A stretch of 64,000 nt of DNA from Candidatus Nitrosopumilus sp. (GCA_008080815.1 VMDM01000024.1:1-64000); one strand, 5' to 3'; shown: positions 15,423-25,276, counted from the stretch's first letter. Notes: generated by a model not told the origin, from the letters alone. A program made the numbers and translations.

Positions 15423-16646
15423 ATGTCAAAATATTCTCAGGAAATTGAGGTTAGAGGACATCTTATTGATTCTTCAATTTTAACTAAAATTTTTGATAAA
15501 ATAATGGATCTACATGGTGAGTTTAAAGTTGAAGATATTGAAATTGGAAAAATGAAAAAAGATCAGTCTTATGCAAGACTATCTATTCGTGGGAAAAATC
15601 AGAAACATCTTGATGAAATTTTACAAACGGTTTATCGTTTAGGTGCAGTTTCAAAAATTCAAAAGGAAGTAAAATTGGTCAAATCTCCTAAAAATTTTGT
15701 AATGCCAGATAATTTTTACAGCACTACAAATAATCACACTCAGATTTTCCATAAAGGAAAATGGATTGAAGTAGAAAATATGATGATGGATAAATGCATT
15801 GTAGTTAAAGGTAATCGTGCTTTCTGTGTTCCATTTAGAGATGTGAAAAAAGGAGATCAAATAATAATTGGTGAAAATGGTGTAAAAATAACTCCTCCTG
15901 AAAGACCACGTGAAGGTTCAAATGTTTTTGAATTTATGAATAGTTCCAGTTCTAGTGAAAGGCCAACTCAACATATTGCAAAAAAAGTTGCTGAAGATAT
16001 AATTTCTACAAAAAAGAAAGGTGGAAAAATTGTTTTGGTAGGTGGACCGGCAATTGTTCATACTGGAGCCGCAGATTCCGTATCTGAATTGATTCGTTTG
16101 GGATTCATTGATGGAGTTTTGGCAGGTAATGCATTAGCGGTTCATGATATAGAGTATGCTACTTTGGGAACTTCACTGGGAATGAATGTCCATGATGCTT
16201 CTTTGGCATATCATGGGCATAGAAATCATATGGATACAATTAACGCCGTATTTAGAGCAGGCTCTATCTCAAATATGGTAAAAATGAAAAAACTAAACAA
16301 AGGAATTATGTATGAATGTGTAAAAAATAATGTTCCTTTTGTTCTTGCAGGTTCAATTCGTGATGATGGTCCTCTCCCAGATGTAATTACAGATGTCGCA
16401 TTAGCACAAAAAGAATACAAAAAAGTTCTCAAAGATGCAAGTATGGTGATCATGGTATCGACAATGTTACATTCAATTGCAACTGGAAATATGCTTCCAG
16501 CAAACGTCAAAGTGATTGTTGTAGATATTAGTCAACCCACAGTTACAAAACTAATGGATAGAGGAACTTGGCAGGCTCTAGGAATTGTATCTGATGTTGG
16601 TGCATTTTTGCCAATGGTGGCTAGTCAAATTAGAAAGAAAAAATAA
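15423..16646 (+). CDS. TIGR00300 family protein (archaeal ornithine cyclodeaminase type)
   Basis: A 407-residue protein of the family annotated as TIGR00300 or LOR/SDH. Members include the archaeal ornithine cyclodeaminase that makes proline from ornithine and the C-terminal part of cyanobacterial arginine dihydrolase. The N-terminal domain (1-95) has the VRGHLIDSSILTKIFDKIMD opening, the middle carries NNHTQIFHKGKWIEVENMMM, and the C-terminal NAD-binding domain has IVLVGGPAIVHTGAA and GNALAVHDIEYATLG. The family is NAD-dependent. Proline synthesis from ornithine is the best guess, not proven. Confidence 0.85.
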   Translation: MSKYSQEIEVRGHLIDSSILTKIFDKIMDLHGEFKVEDIEIGKMKKDQSYARLSIRGKNQKHLDEILQTVYRLGAVSKIQKEVKLVKSPKNFVMPDNFYSTTNNHTQIFHKGKWIEVENMMMDKCIVVKGNRAFCVPFRDVKKGDQIIIGENGVKITPPERPREGSNVFEFMNSSSSSERPTQHIAKKVAEDIISTKKKGGKIVLVGGPAIVHTGAADSVSELIRLGFIDGVLAGNALAVHDIEYATLGTSLGMNVHDASLAYHGHRNHMDTINAVFRAGSISNMVKMKKLNKGIMYECVKNNVPFVLAGSIRDDGPLPDVITDVALAQKEYKKVLKDASMVIMVSTMLHSIATGNMLPANVKVIVVDISQPTVTKLMDRGTWQALGIVSDVGAFLPMVASQIRKKK

Positions 16647-16648
16647 GT

Positions 16649-18007
16649 CTATGATGCTAATCGTAAATTATTTTTAGAATTATTTTCATTTTTTAGAAGG
16701 TCATTTTTCAAATCATTAAAAAATCTCTCAATCATTTTAATGCCATTTACTACTTTAGGAGCATTAGATTTTACAAATTCTATTTTTTCAGAATGTGTTT
16801 TTGGTTTATGTTGAATATAATTTTGATATGCCTTTGAACCATCATAATCAACATATGCAATTCTGGCACTAAAATCCGTCCTTTCAAGAACTAGACTATC
16901 CCCTCCAACGATTGCAGTATGATATGGGTGAACAATCAATGATTCAGAAAGTTTTTGCGATGTAAAGATTTTTGCTTTTTGTAATTCTGAGGAATATGAA
17001 TTAAAATCAGCTAACAGATAAAATGTTGATTCTGGTTTTGTAGCTTTAACACCATCTATTGAAATTAATTCATTGTAAGTGTAATCTCCAATTATCTGAT
17101 GAATTTTTCTGGTAACTTGAAAATATTCTTCCATCTCATTACTTATCTCAAAACCTGCAATTGCTGCGTGTTGTATTGGAGTTGATACCGCAGTATATTC
17201 AGTAGCAAGTATTTTTTTAAATTGTAATTTTAGTTCAGGTGAATGTTGAGGAAAAATCACATACCCCAGCCTATACCCTCCTGCAGCATGAGATTTAGAT
17301 AATCCGTTTGTGACAAATGTACCTTCTGGGTAAACTTTTCCCATACTCACAAATTTTGAGAAATCAAATGTTGTCTGTGCGTATATTTCATCAGAAATTA
17401 CCGTAATTTCTAACTCTCTACATACGTCTGTAATTTCTTCTAGTTCAAGTTGATCATAAATCAAACCCGTAGGATTGTTTGGATTGTTTAGAATCAAAAT
17501 TTTCTGTCTGTCATGAAGTCTTAATGCTAATTTGCGTAGATCACTAGGCGAAATTTTTCTATTTGCTCTTGTTGGAAGCATGTGGTAATTTTTTTTTAGA
17601 AAACGTATCTGAGGTAAATAACCCAACCATGCAGGAGTTGGTAAAATTACTGTACCATGTAAAATTTCTAATAAATTAAAAATCAATTCTTTAGTACCCG
17701 GACCTATGTAGATTCTTTCAGGCGCTGCATCAATGTGAAAATAATGTTTATGGTATTTTGAAATTGCATTTCTTAATTCCGTAATTCCTGAAACTGGTGC
17801 ATATGCACCCTTTCCTGCACTATCAATTAACGCATTTTGAACTGGTTTAGGTACTGCAAAAGGAGATTGACCAAAAGCAAATCCATAAAATCCAAAACTG
17901 CATTCTGGATGAGGACAATTAGAATGAAATTCTTGAAGAAATGTATTTAGTTTTAAATTTTCAGGCATTTCTATATCTTCAACTTGCTGATCAACAATGA
18001 ATTTCAT
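16649..18007 (-). CDS. Class I/II PLP-dependent aminotransferase
   Basis: A fold-type I aminotransferase of about 452 residues. The PLP ring-stacking region includes YIGPGTKELIFNLL, the PLP-anchoring motif is LNNPNNPTGLIYDQ, the Asp-binding turn is VISDEIYAQ, and the Schiff-base lysine is in TNGLSKSHAAGGYRLGY. Downstream of the core is an extra 60 or so residues (about 390-452), unlike most 400-residue members. The ATG at 18007 was chosen over the GTG at 18025. Substrate unknown. Same strand as the acyl-CoA synthetase, 69 bases apart, so possibly the same transcript. Confidence 0.87.
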   Translation of the reverse strand: MKFIVDQQVEDIEMPENLKLNTFLQEFHSNCPHPECSFGFYGFAFGQSPFAVPKPVQNALIDSAGKGAYAPVSGITELRNAISKYHKHYFHIDAAPERIYIGPGTKELIFNLLEILHGTVILPTPAWLGYLPQIRFLKKNYHMLPTRANRKISPSDLRKLALRLHDRQKILILNNPNNPTGLIYDQLELEEITDVCRELEITVISDEIYAQTTFDFSKFVSMGKVYPEGTFVTNGLSKSHAAGGYRLGYVIFPQHSPELKLQFKKILATEYTAVSTPIQHAAIAGFEISNEMEEYFQVTRKIHQIIGDYTYNELISIDGVKATKPESTFYLLADFNSYSSELQKAKIFTSQKLSESLIVHPYHTAIVGGDSLVLERTDFSARIAYVDYDGSKAYQNYIQHKPKTHSEKIEFVKSNAPKVVNGIKMIERFFNDLKNDLLKNENNSKNNLRLAS

Positions 18008-18076
18008 ATTTTTAATGAATTTCACAGAAAGTTATACCCAATTCGTAAATTTGTGGATATCAAAAAGCTAGTTTTT

Positions 18077-20005
18077 CTAAACTATTTTTTTAATTTCATC
18101 AAGTATCTGAGGATTCTCTAATGATGATAAATCTCCTAAAGGTTCTCCCAAAATTTTAGATTTTAATACTCTTCTCAAAATTTTTCCCGTTCTTGTTTTA
18201 GGCAAATCTGAGATTTCTATAATATACTTTGGTTTAGCCAATTTACCTATCTTATCTGAAATGAAACCAGTAATTTCTTCAGCAGTAGCTGTTTTTTGAT
18301 GTTTTTCAGGCACAAAAAATACTATGATTGCCTCTCCTGTTATTGAATCCGGAATTGCTATTGCTGCAGCATCTGAAATCTTTTCATGTCCAATTACAGT
18401 ATGCTCAATTTCTGCAGTGCTCATTCTATGTCCAGAAACATTAATCACATCATCAGCACGTCCCTGCATATACCATAAATCATTTTTATCGATTAACACA
18501 TAATCTCCATGAAACCAGATATCTTCAAATTTTGACCAATAAGTATCAAGAAATTTTTGATCATCATTTAACAAACTTCTTGACATTGAAGGCCAAGGTG
18601 ATTTTATCACCAAATACCCATTTTCGCCTTTAACAGATACTCCATTTTCATCAACGACATCAAGATTCATTCCTGGAACAGGCATTCCAACTGTGGACAT
18701 TTTAAGATTCATTCCTGGCAAAACAGATAACATTGCCCCTCCAATTTCTGTACCTCCAGATAAATTCATTATTGGAATTTTTTTATTTCCAATTTTTTCA
18801 AATAACCAATTCCAAGAATCTTTATCAATTGGCTCTCCTGTTGTTGGTATATTTTTGATTTTATCTAAATTGAATTTTTCTCTAGGATTGACTCCATTTT
18901 TTTTGAATGTTCTTACTGCCGTAGGAGAAATTCCAAAGATTGTAACATTGTATTTTTCTATTAATTCCCATATGTGATCATTATCTGGGTAGTCTAAAGC
19001 TCCGTCATATATGATGGAAGTTCCACCAATTAATAACAAACCATATACATTCCAAACCAGACCTGTTATCCATCCAATATCTGCAGGCCAAAATAATATG
19101 TCATTTGAATTCATATCAATAAGATATGATGATTGATGTCCTGCAAAAACTGAGAATCCTCCATGAGGCTGAATCACCCCTTTAGGTTTGCCTGTCGTGC
19201 CTGAGGTATATAAAATAAAAAGTGGATCCTCTGAATCCATTATTTCAGTTTCAACAACATCGATTTTTTCATTAATTAATGAATCAAAAAATAAAATTTT
19301 TTCATTCTCAACATACTCATCAATTTTTTGATATCTTACAATAATTGTTTTTTCTATTTTTGTATCTCTAATTGCATTCTCAATAATTTTCTTTTGAGAA
19401 ATAGGTTTTCCTTTTCTAAAAAAACCATCAGAAGCAATTAAAATTTTTGCGTTACAATCTTTTAATCGTATATGTAGTGAATCACTACTGTATCCTGAAA
19501 ATATTACCGTCTGAATGACTCCAATTTTAGCACATGCTAAAATAGAAATTATTGCTTCTTCTATCATAGGTAAAAAAATTCCAATAACATCACCTTTTTT
19601 TATGCCGATTTTTTTTAGATGTGATGCAATTTGGTTTGATTTTTTCTCTAAATCACTAAATGTAATTGAACTATTTTTTTTATTTTCAGATAAAAAATGA
19701 TAAGCAATTTTTTCAGGATTGATTTTTGCAAATTTTTCTACAGATGATTTGTAAATGTTAGTTTTCCCATCAATGAACCATTTAGAATGTGGTATTCCCA
19801 TTGAAGAATCTAAAATTTTTGAATATTTTTTATCCCATATGATCCCAATGTCTAGACTAACTTGTTCCCAAAACCATTCAATTTCAGATATGGATTTATT
19901 ATAAAAATCACGATAATTGTAAATTTGAAATTTACTCATAAATTTGTAAATGTTTGATTTTTCAAAATTTTCTTTTTCTGGTATAAAATCATAATCATTG
20001 CTCAT
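18077..20005 (-). CDS. AMP-forming acyl-CoA synthetase (acetyl-CoA synthetase type)
   Basis: A protein of 642 residues of the adenylate-forming (ANL) superfamily that activates a short carboxylic acid with ATP and CoA. The phosphate loop is ILYTSGTTGKPKGV, the aromatic/adenine region SGGTEIGG, the hinge motif GRADDVINVSGHRMSTAEIE, and the catalytic lysine of PKTRTGKILRRVLK is present. The N-terminal FWEQVSLDIGIIW segment is typical of acetyl-CoA synthetases. Known thaumarchaeal 3-hydroxypropionate and 4-hydroxybutyrate activation uses ADP-forming ligases, so this AMP-forming enzyme probably serves another acid such as acetate or propionate. Last gene of the aspS-gat cluster on this strand. 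Confidence 0.87.
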   Translation of the reverse strand: MSNDYDFIPEKENFEKSNIYKFMSKFQIYNYRDFYNKSISEIEWFWEQVSLDIGIIWDKKYSKILDSSMGIPHSKWFIDGKTNIYKSSVEKFAKINPEKIAYHFLSENKKNSSITFSDLEKKSNQIASHLKKIGIKKGDVIGIFLPMIEEAIISILACAKIGVIQTVIFSGYSSDSLHIRLKDCNAKILIASDGFFRKGKPISQKKIIENAIRDTKIEKTIIVRYQKIDEYVENEKILFFDSLINEKIDVVETEIMDSEDPLFILYTSGTTGKPKGVIQPHGGFSVFAGHQSSYLIDMNSNDILFWPADIGWITGLVWNVYGLLLIGGTSIIYDGALDYPDNDHIWELIEKYNVTIFGISPTAVRTFKKNGVNPREKFNLDKIKNIPTTGEPIDKDSWNWLFEKIGNKKIPIMNLSGGTEIGGAMLSVLPGMNLKMSTVGMPVPGMNLDVVDENGVSVKGENGYLVIKSPWPSMSRSLLNDDQKFLDTYWSKFEDIWFHGDYVLIDKNDLWYMQGRADDVINVSGHRMSTAEIEHTVIGHEKISDAAAIAIPDSITGEAIIVFFVPEKHQKTATAEEITGFISDKIGKLAKPKYIIEISDLPKTRTGKILRRVLKSKILGEPLGDLSSLENPQILDEIKKIV

Positions 20006-20032
20006 CTTTACATCTTTTAATTTCTCATCAAA

Positions 20033-20296
20033 TTATATAATTTCAATACCTAGTCTCCTAGCACACGCAATTGCAGCTTTTCCCTGATCTTCAGAAATCC
20101 CCATTTTTGTGAACTCCTCTGTCCATTTTGAGCCTATTTGTTGGGTATTTTCAATATAATATTCACGTAAAATAGGTCCTATTCTTGTCTCTAAAACCAT
20201 CATAGTACTTTCAGTCATCCCTTTTTGAATTAATGTGGAATCTGAAAATGCTAGAATTTTAATAAATTCAACATCTTCCAAGGATAATTTTTCCAT
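20033..20296 (-). CDS. Hypothetical protein in the gat operon
   Basis: A protein of 87 residues, not recognised. Helical, starting MEKLSLEDVEFIKILAFSDS and ending ARRLGIEII. The spacing to gatB upstream is one base and to the acyl-CoA synthetase downstream 27 bases, so it is an operon member. No metal or catalytic motif. Possibly a small accessory protein of the amidotransferase or of the synthetase; this is a guess from position. Confidence 0.65.
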   Translation of the reverse strand: MEKLSLEDVEFIKILAFSDSTLIQKGMTESTMMVLETRIGPILREYYIENTQQIGSKWTEEFTKMGISEDQGKAAIACARRLGIEII

Positions 20297-20297
20297 T

Positions 20298-21701
20298 TTA
20301 GATAATATTCTTTTTGAGTAATTCTAATGTTAGAGATGGGTCAGCTTTACCTTTAGTCTTCTGCATAACTTTTCCAACTAAATAATTAATTGTTTGAGGA
20401 TTACTTTTAGCTTGTTCGACTGCCTGAGGTTCCTCATTTATTACCTGAGAAATTATTTCTTGCAATTTTAATTGGTCAGTGACATTTCCTAAATCTAATT
20501 CTTTAATCACGGCATCCAACTCATTACCTGTTTTAACAATTTCATGTAATGCATTTTTTGCAGAATTTCTTGCAATCTTTCCAGAAATAATACTATTTGC
20601 TAAATTTTTCAAATGTTCTGGAGTTAATTTTGATTTTTCACGTTTTTCTCTAGTATCTACCAATCCCATTAAATCTGTAGTAATGATGTTGGCTACTTCT
20701 TTTGCATTCTCTTGAGTGAATGATTTGTCAAATAAATCTGAATAAAATTTATCTGAAGATAATACTTCTGCAACTTGACTTGGAATTTTAAATTCAGAAA
20801 TATATCGTTCTTTTTTAGAACTGATACTTTCAGGCATTTTTGATTGTAATTCATTTCTTGTATCAATTCCAATCTTTACCCAAGGAATATCTCCCTCTAA
20901 AAAATATCTGTAATCAAGATCTTCTTCTTTTGATCTTGCAGAAACAGTAATTTTACGACGATCATCCCAATGTCGTGTTTCTTGAGCAATTTCAATATCT
21001 CTTGAATTCAAACTTTCTTGACGAGTTATTTCAAAATGAACTGCTTTTTCTAAATCATGAAATGAACCAATATTTTTTATCTCTACTTTTGTTCCTCCTT
21101 CAATTGATACATTTGCATCTGCTCTCATTGCACCCTCTAATGTTGGGTCTGCTACGCCTAAATTCTCGATTAAATCGGACAGAATTTTTAGAAAATCTCT
21201 CACTTCCTTAGGATTTTCAAAATCTGGCTCTGTAACAATTTCTACCAGCGGTGTACCTGCTCGATTGTAGTCGACTAATGTAATTTGATTTTTGGATGAA
21301 CTACCTTCATAAATTAGTCTACCAGGATCTTCCTCAAGTTGAATTCTTCTAATTCTGATTTTTTTATCCCCTACTAGTATTGAACCTGTTCCACCTATCG
21401 ATGTGTCTCCATAGATATTCAATTGTGTAATTTGAAAGTTTTTTGGTAAATCTGGATAGAAATAATTTTTTCTAAAGAATGCAATTTTTTCAGGAGTTGA
21501 ACAATTCAAAGCCATTGCAATTGTGGTTGCTTTTTTTACTGCTTCCTGATTTAATCTTGGTAATGTGCCTGGAAGCCCCATGCATATTGGACAAATGTTT
21601 TCATTAATTTCAAACTCTCTGTAATTTGCTTTACAGGAACAAAATAGTTTACTTTCAAGATTTGTTAATTGACAGTGAATTTCTAAACCAATCTTTGTCA
21701 A
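20298..21701 (-). CDS. gatB: Asp/Glu-tRNA amidotransferase subunit B
   Basis: GatB, 467 residues, the kinase/tRNA-binding subunit of GatCAB. It activates and amidates Asp-tRNA(Asn), and possibly Glu-tRNA(Gln). The N-terminus (MTKIGLEIHCQLTNLESKLF) and ICPICMGLPGTLPRLN are diagnostic, and zinc cysteines lie in LFCSCK and NICPICMG. The C-terminal YqeY-like tail (about residues 330-467) binds tRNA. The start is TTG and overlaps the gatA stop as TTGA. Archaea also have GatDE for Gln; GatCAB next to aspS here points to Asn-tRNA. Confidence 0.96.
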   Translation of the reverse strand: MTKIGLEIHCQLTNLESKLFCSCKANYREFEINENICPICMGLPGTLPRLNQEAVKKATTIAMALNCSTPEKIAFFRKNYFYPDLPKNFQITQLNIYGDTSIGGTGSILVGDKKIRIRRIQLEEDPGRLIYEGSSSKNQITLVDYNRAGTPLVEIVTEPDFENPKEVRDFLKILSDLIENLGVADPTLEGAMRADANVSIEGGTKVEIKNIGSFHDLEKAVHFEITRQESLNSRDIEIAQETRHWDDRRKITVSARSKEEDLDYRYFLEGDIPWVKIGIDTRNELQSKMPESISSKKERYISEFKIPSQVAEVLSSDKFYSDLFDKSFTQENAKEVANIITTDLMGLVDTREKREKSKLTPEHLKNLANSIISGKIARNSAKNALHEIVKTGNELDAVIKELDLGNVTDQLKLQEIISQVINEEPQAVEQAKSNPQTINYLVGKVMQKTKGKADPSLTLELLKKNII

Positions 21702-23143
21702 ATTTGCACCTCTGGGAGTTTAACTGTAGATTCTAGAGCATGTGCTGCTTGAAGTAGTGCTTTATCTTGCATTGAATTTGCCATTAACTGTATTCCTATT
21801 GGTAATCCATTAGATATTGAAAAAGGAATTGAAATTGCGGGTTTTCCAGTTAGATTTGCTGTAACTGTATTTACGTCAACAAGAAATAGTGCCACAGGAT
21901 CGTTAATTTTTTCTCCTAATTTGAATGGCAAAATTGGTACCGTGGGGGACATTAACAAATCGAATTTGGTAAATGCATCATTGATTTGTTTTGTTAATTT
22001 ACTTTTGACCTTTAATGCCTTTAGAAAATATTTTCCTGCATGTCCAGCTGAAGGCACAAATCCTCCAATAATCATACGTCTAGTGACTTCTGGTCCTAAA
22101 TTTTTTCTTGATTTTGTAATGTATGAGTTGAATTCAAATCCTTCCACGGGGAACTCATAACCATATCGAAGATTATCATATCTTGCAAGATTGCTTCCAG
22201 CTTCAGTGGCAGTGATTGTATAATATGCAGCAACAGAATATTTTACCATATCTAGAGATACTTCTTCGCATTTTGCACCTAAACTCTCTAATTTTGAAAT
22301 AGCTTCATTTGTGGCAGATAAAACAGATTTGTCTATTCCTTCACCCATCATCTCTTTAATTATGCCAATCTTCTTTCCTTCTATTCCTTCATCTATCTGT
22401 GATAAATAATCCTCATTTTTGTTATCGATAGTTGTGTTGTCATTACTATCTATTCCTGAAATAATGTTCAAAAGAAATGCAGTATCTTTTACTGTTCTTG
22501 TTAATGGACCAATTTGTTCTATACTATTTGCATAGGAAATTAATCCATATCTGCTAATTAACCCATAAGTTGGTTTGTAACCAACAACTGAGCAAAAACT
22601 TGCAGGATTTCTTACTGAACCTCCAGTATCAGAACCTAATGATGCAATGCATTCAAATGCACTAACTGAGACTGCACTTCCACCTGACGAACCTCCAGGA
22701 ACATGTTCTGTATTCCATGGATTTTTACTTGGACCGTATGCACTGAACTCAGTACTAAGCCCCATTGCAAATTCATCCAAATTTACTTTACCTACAAATA
22801 TTGCATCTTGCTCTTTTAATTTTTTAATTACAGTTGCATCATATGGTGCAACAAAATTTTCTAACATTTTTGATGCACAGGTAGTTTTAGAATTTTTGAT
22901 ACAAATATTGTCTTTGATTGAAATTGGCATTCCAAAACATGAGCCTACTTTCTCTCCAGATTTAATTTTTTTATCAATTGTTCTTGCATCATCTAAAGAA
23001 TTTCTGTTAATCTCTAAAAATGCATGAAGTTTTGGTTCAACTTTATCAATATGTTCCATAGTTTTACCGATAAAATCTTCAACAGAAATATTTCCTGTTT
23101 TAACATCTTCCACAAATTGTAATGCTGAGATTTTTAAATTCAT
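21698..23143 (-). CDS. gatA: Asp/Glu-tRNA amidotransferase subunit A
   Basis: GatA, 481 residues, the amidase subunit that releases ammonia from glutamine or asparagine. The amidase-signature Ser-cisSer-Lys triad is visible: K77 in GMPISIKDN, S152 in PGGSSGGSA and S176 in SDTGGSVRNP. It overlaps gatC by 4 bases (ATGA) and gatB by 4 bases, a tightly coupled trio. Full length with no oddities. Confidence 0.96.
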   Translation of the reverse strand: MNLKISALQFVEDVKTGNISVEDFIGKTMEHIDKVEPKLHAFLEINRNSLDDARTIDKKIKSGEKVGSCFGMPISIKDNICIKNSKTTCASKMLENFVAPYDATVIKKLKEQDAIFVGKVNLDEFAMGLSTEFSAYGPSKNPWNTEHVPGGSSGGSAVSVSAFECIASLGSDTGGSVRNPASFCSVVGYKPTYGLISRYGLISYANSIEQIGPLTRTVKDTAFLLNIISGIDSNDNTTIDNKNEDYLSQIDEGIEGKKIGIIKEMMGEGIDKSVLSATNEAISKLESLGAKCEEVSLDMVKYSVAAYYTITATEAGSNLARYDNLRYGYEFPVEGFEFNSYITKSRKNLGPEVTRRMIIGGFVPSAGHAGKYFLKALKVKSKLTKQINDAFTKFDLLMSPTVPILPFKLGEKINDPVALFLVDVNTVTANLTGKPAISIPFSISNGLPIGIQLMANSMQDKALLQAAHALESTVKLPEVQI

Positions 23144-23409
23144 GATGACATCTTTGGGGCTCTAACATAGGTGCCTTTGTAGTGATTTAATTTTTCAATT
23201 AGTTTATCAGAAAAAGGTAAATGTTCATCTTTTCTTAATGCTTCAATTTCTATTTCTGGCATGGAAATCTCTTCTGATTCAACTCCGGCAGAATCTAATA
23301 CATCGAAAAAATCAATCATCTTCTGAACTTTTTCAACATACTCTATGGGATCATCTATCTCAATTTTCATTAATTTTGAAACATGTTCGATTTCTTCTTT
23401 TGATACCAA
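23140..23409 (-). CDS. gatC: Asp/Glu-tRNA amidotransferase subunit C
   Basis: GatC, 89 residues, the small stabilising subunit that wraps around GatA. It opens with MVSKEEIEHVSKLMKIEI and has VQKMIDFFDVLDSAGVESE, both typical. The start codon is TTG; no in-frame ATG is near. It lies 9 bases downstream of the aspS stop and overlaps gatA by ATGA, so the order is aspS-gatC-gatA-gatB. Confidence 0.9.
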   Translation of the reverse strand: MVSKEEIEHVSKLMKIEIDDPIEYVEKVQKMIDFFDVLDSAGVESEEISMPEIEIEALRKDEHLPFSDKLIEKLNHYKGTYVRAPKMSS

Positions 23410-23418
23410 CTATGACAC

Positions 23419-24729
23419 CTATGGTGTTAATCTGTCGACATCTCTGGGATAAAATGTTACGTCTCTGATATTCTCTGTTCCCGTTAATGCCATAATTAAT
23501 CGCTCTAACCCGATTCCACAACCTGCATGAGGTGGAACACCATAATCAAATGCACTAAGATGATACTCAAATGCATCGGAATTCATTCCTTTATTCTTCA
23601 TTCTTTCAGATAACTCGTGTCTTTTTTCAATTCTTGTACTACCTGATGATAGTTCCAAGTCTCCAAACATTAAATCAAATGATTCAGAAATTTTTGGATT
23701 AGATTTACTATCTTTAACATAGAATGGTTTTGGAGCTAATGGCCAATCTTTGATAAAATAAAATCCCTCCAATCCTATTTTTTTCAGATTTGATGGATAC
23801 AGATCATCACCCCATTCAGTTTTTGCACCTGCTTTTTGCATTTTCTCAACTAAATCATCATAAGAATATTGGGGAATGGATTCTGGAATTTCTGGAATGA
23901 TAAATTCTACATCTTGGTTTTCATTTGCATAGTTTTTTACAGTTTGAATCGATATCTTTATGATTTCTTCAATTCTTTTCATGACATCATTATAATCGAC
24001 AAACGCTTCTTCAAGATCAATAGATATAGCTTCAGCAAGATGTCTGTTAGTCCTTGATGGCTCTGCTCTAAATATTGGAGCAATTTCAAACACTTTTTCA
24101 AAACTCATAGTCAATTGTTCTTTGTACAATTGGGGACTTTGAGCCAAGAAAGCTTCCTTATTGTAATAAAATATAGGGAATAACGCTGCACCTCCTTCAG
24201 TTGCAGTAGCAATCATTTTCGGGGTATTGATTTCAGTAAAATTTTGTTCAGAAAAATAATCTCTAATTGATTTTAAAACTAAACTTCTGCATTTGAAAAT
24301 GTGTTGTAGTGTTTTTCTTCTTAAATCAATTGGTCTGACTTCTAATCGAGTATCTATATTTTTTACAGTTTTTGCAACAGGTTCAAAAGGTGGTATTTTT
24401 TCGACGTCTGAGTAAACATACAATTTTTCTGGAATTATTTCAAATCCTGTTGGTGCTTTTTCTGAAGCCTTGACTTTGCCAACAATTCCTATTGATGAAT
24501 GAGCTTTAAGAGTTGAAATTTTTTCCCTTACATCGTCAGGGCAATCGCCCTTTTTGGCAACAATTGGAATTTCACCATCTTTGTCACGAATAGTCATAAA
24601 ACTGATGTTTCCATGTCCTCTTACAGTTAACACCCATCCCATTATGGTGACCTCCTTACTGTCTAATTCCTTTGAAATTTGATTCGAATAGTGAGATCTT
24701 CTTACTGTTCCTAATTCTGTTTCAATCAT
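23419..24729 (-). CDS. aspS: Aspartyl-tRNA synthetase (archaeal, probably non-discriminating)
   Basis: A class IIb synthetase of 436 residues, archaeal/eukaryotic length without the bacterial insertion. The N-terminal OB-fold anticodon-binding domain (about 17-105) has VTIMGWVLTVRGHGNISF. Motif 2 is FEIAPIFRAEPSRTNRHL and motif 3 PPHAGCGIGLERLIMALTG. The operon with gatCAB indicates that it charges both tRNA(Asp) and tRNA(Asn) with Asp, the mischarged Asp-tRNA(Asn) then being amidated; that is inference from context. A hairpin lies about 90 bases upstream. Confidence 0.95.
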   Translation of the reverse strand: MIETELGTVRRSHYSNQISKELDSKEVTIMGWVLTVRGHGNISFMTIRDKDGEIPIVAKKGDCPDDVREKISTLKAHSSIGIVGKVKASEKAPTGFEIIPEKLYVYSDVEKIPPFEPVAKTVKNIDTRLEVRPIDLRRKTLQHIFKCRSLVLKSIRDYFSEQNFTEINTPKMIATATEGGAALFPIFYYNKEAFLAQSPQLYKEQLTMSFEKVFEIAPIFRAEPSRTNRHLAEAISIDLEEAFVDYNDVMKRIEEIIKISIQTVKNYANENQDVEFIIPEIPESIPQYSYDDLVEKMQKAGAKTEWGDDLYPSNLKKIGLEGFYFIKDWPLAPKPFYVKDSKSNPKISESFDLMFGDLELSSGSTRIEKRHELSERMKNKGMNSDAFEYHLSAFDYGVPPHAGCGIGLERLIMALTGTENIRDVTFYPRDVDRLTP

Positions 24730-24818
24730 AATTTACTTTTTTGACAATTCATGGTGTAATTAATTTTTACACTGTTCTGATAATTCCTATAAACTGTAGG
24801 ATTATGGTAAAAATTTAA

Positions 24819-24833
24819 GATAGTACTACTATC
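24819..24833. repeat. Perfect 7-bp inverted repeat upstream of aspS
   Basis: GATAGTA-C-TACTATC, a perfect palindrome overlapping the stop codon of the small acidic gene at 24832-24951 and followed on the minus strand by TTAAATTTTT. As RNA it could fold as a 5-bp stem with a 5-base loop, then U-rich sequence, so it may be the terminator of that gene. An operator for aspS is less likely since it is about 90 bases before the start. Confidence 0.4.
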
Positions 24834-24951
24834 AATCAAATTTGTCATTAATGCACTCTAAATCTTCTAATTCCTCAGCAACTGTTTTTTCATCATTCCA
24901 AATCAATTCTGATTCTTCCAATATCTCTTCCTCAGAATGGGGCATTTTCAT
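24832..24951 (-). CDS. Small acidic protein (39 aa)
   Basis: Reads MKMPHSEEEILEESELIWND and ends LECINDKFD. Strongly acidic and helical with a single Cys. ATG start with an A+T-rich upstream region. It lies upstream of aspS on the same strand with a hairpin at its stop. Function unknown; supported only by length and composition. Confidence 0.45.
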   Translation of the reverse strand: MKMPHSEEEILEESELIWNDEKTVAEELEDLECINDKFD

Positions 24952-25055
24952 AAGATCCTTGTTTTTTCTATATTTTTAATTTTAATAATTAGAATTTTCA
25001 CTGTTCTACAAGACTACATAATGCTTATAGTGGGCTCAAAATGTCTTAAATTAAG

Positions 25056-25244
25056 ATGGATATTCTAATTGGAATAGTTATCGCATTTTTCATAATTTCA
25101 GCTGTTTATGTGGGATATCATGCTTCACAGTCACCTGAAATGATGAAAGACCATGATATCAGTTTTGAAACATTTGGATTTGAATCAGATGATTTAGTTT
25201 CAAAACAATCACAAATTATGACCCCTTATCAAAAATCGTTCTAA
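25056..25244 (+). CDS. Single-pass membrane protein (62 aa)
   Basis: MDILIGIVIAFFIISAVYVG at the N-terminus is a membrane helix. The remaining 40 residues are polar, containing FETFGFESDDLVSKQSQIM, and probably cytoplasmic. No signature recognised. Next gene on the same strand 32 bases away. Confidence 0.5.
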   Translation: MDILIGIVIAFFIISAVYVGYHASQSPEMMKDHDISFETFGFESDDLVSKQSQIMTPYQKSF

Positions 25245-25276
25245 TTTATTTAATAGGACTATTTTTTTATTAATTT

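Noticed and set aside
22647-23027. 126-residue + strand frame opposite gatA
   Set aside because: Antisense of the conserved gatA sequence; no independent signal. Similar long antisense frames at 36209-36580, 49988-50332 and 60636-60998 were dropped for the same reason.
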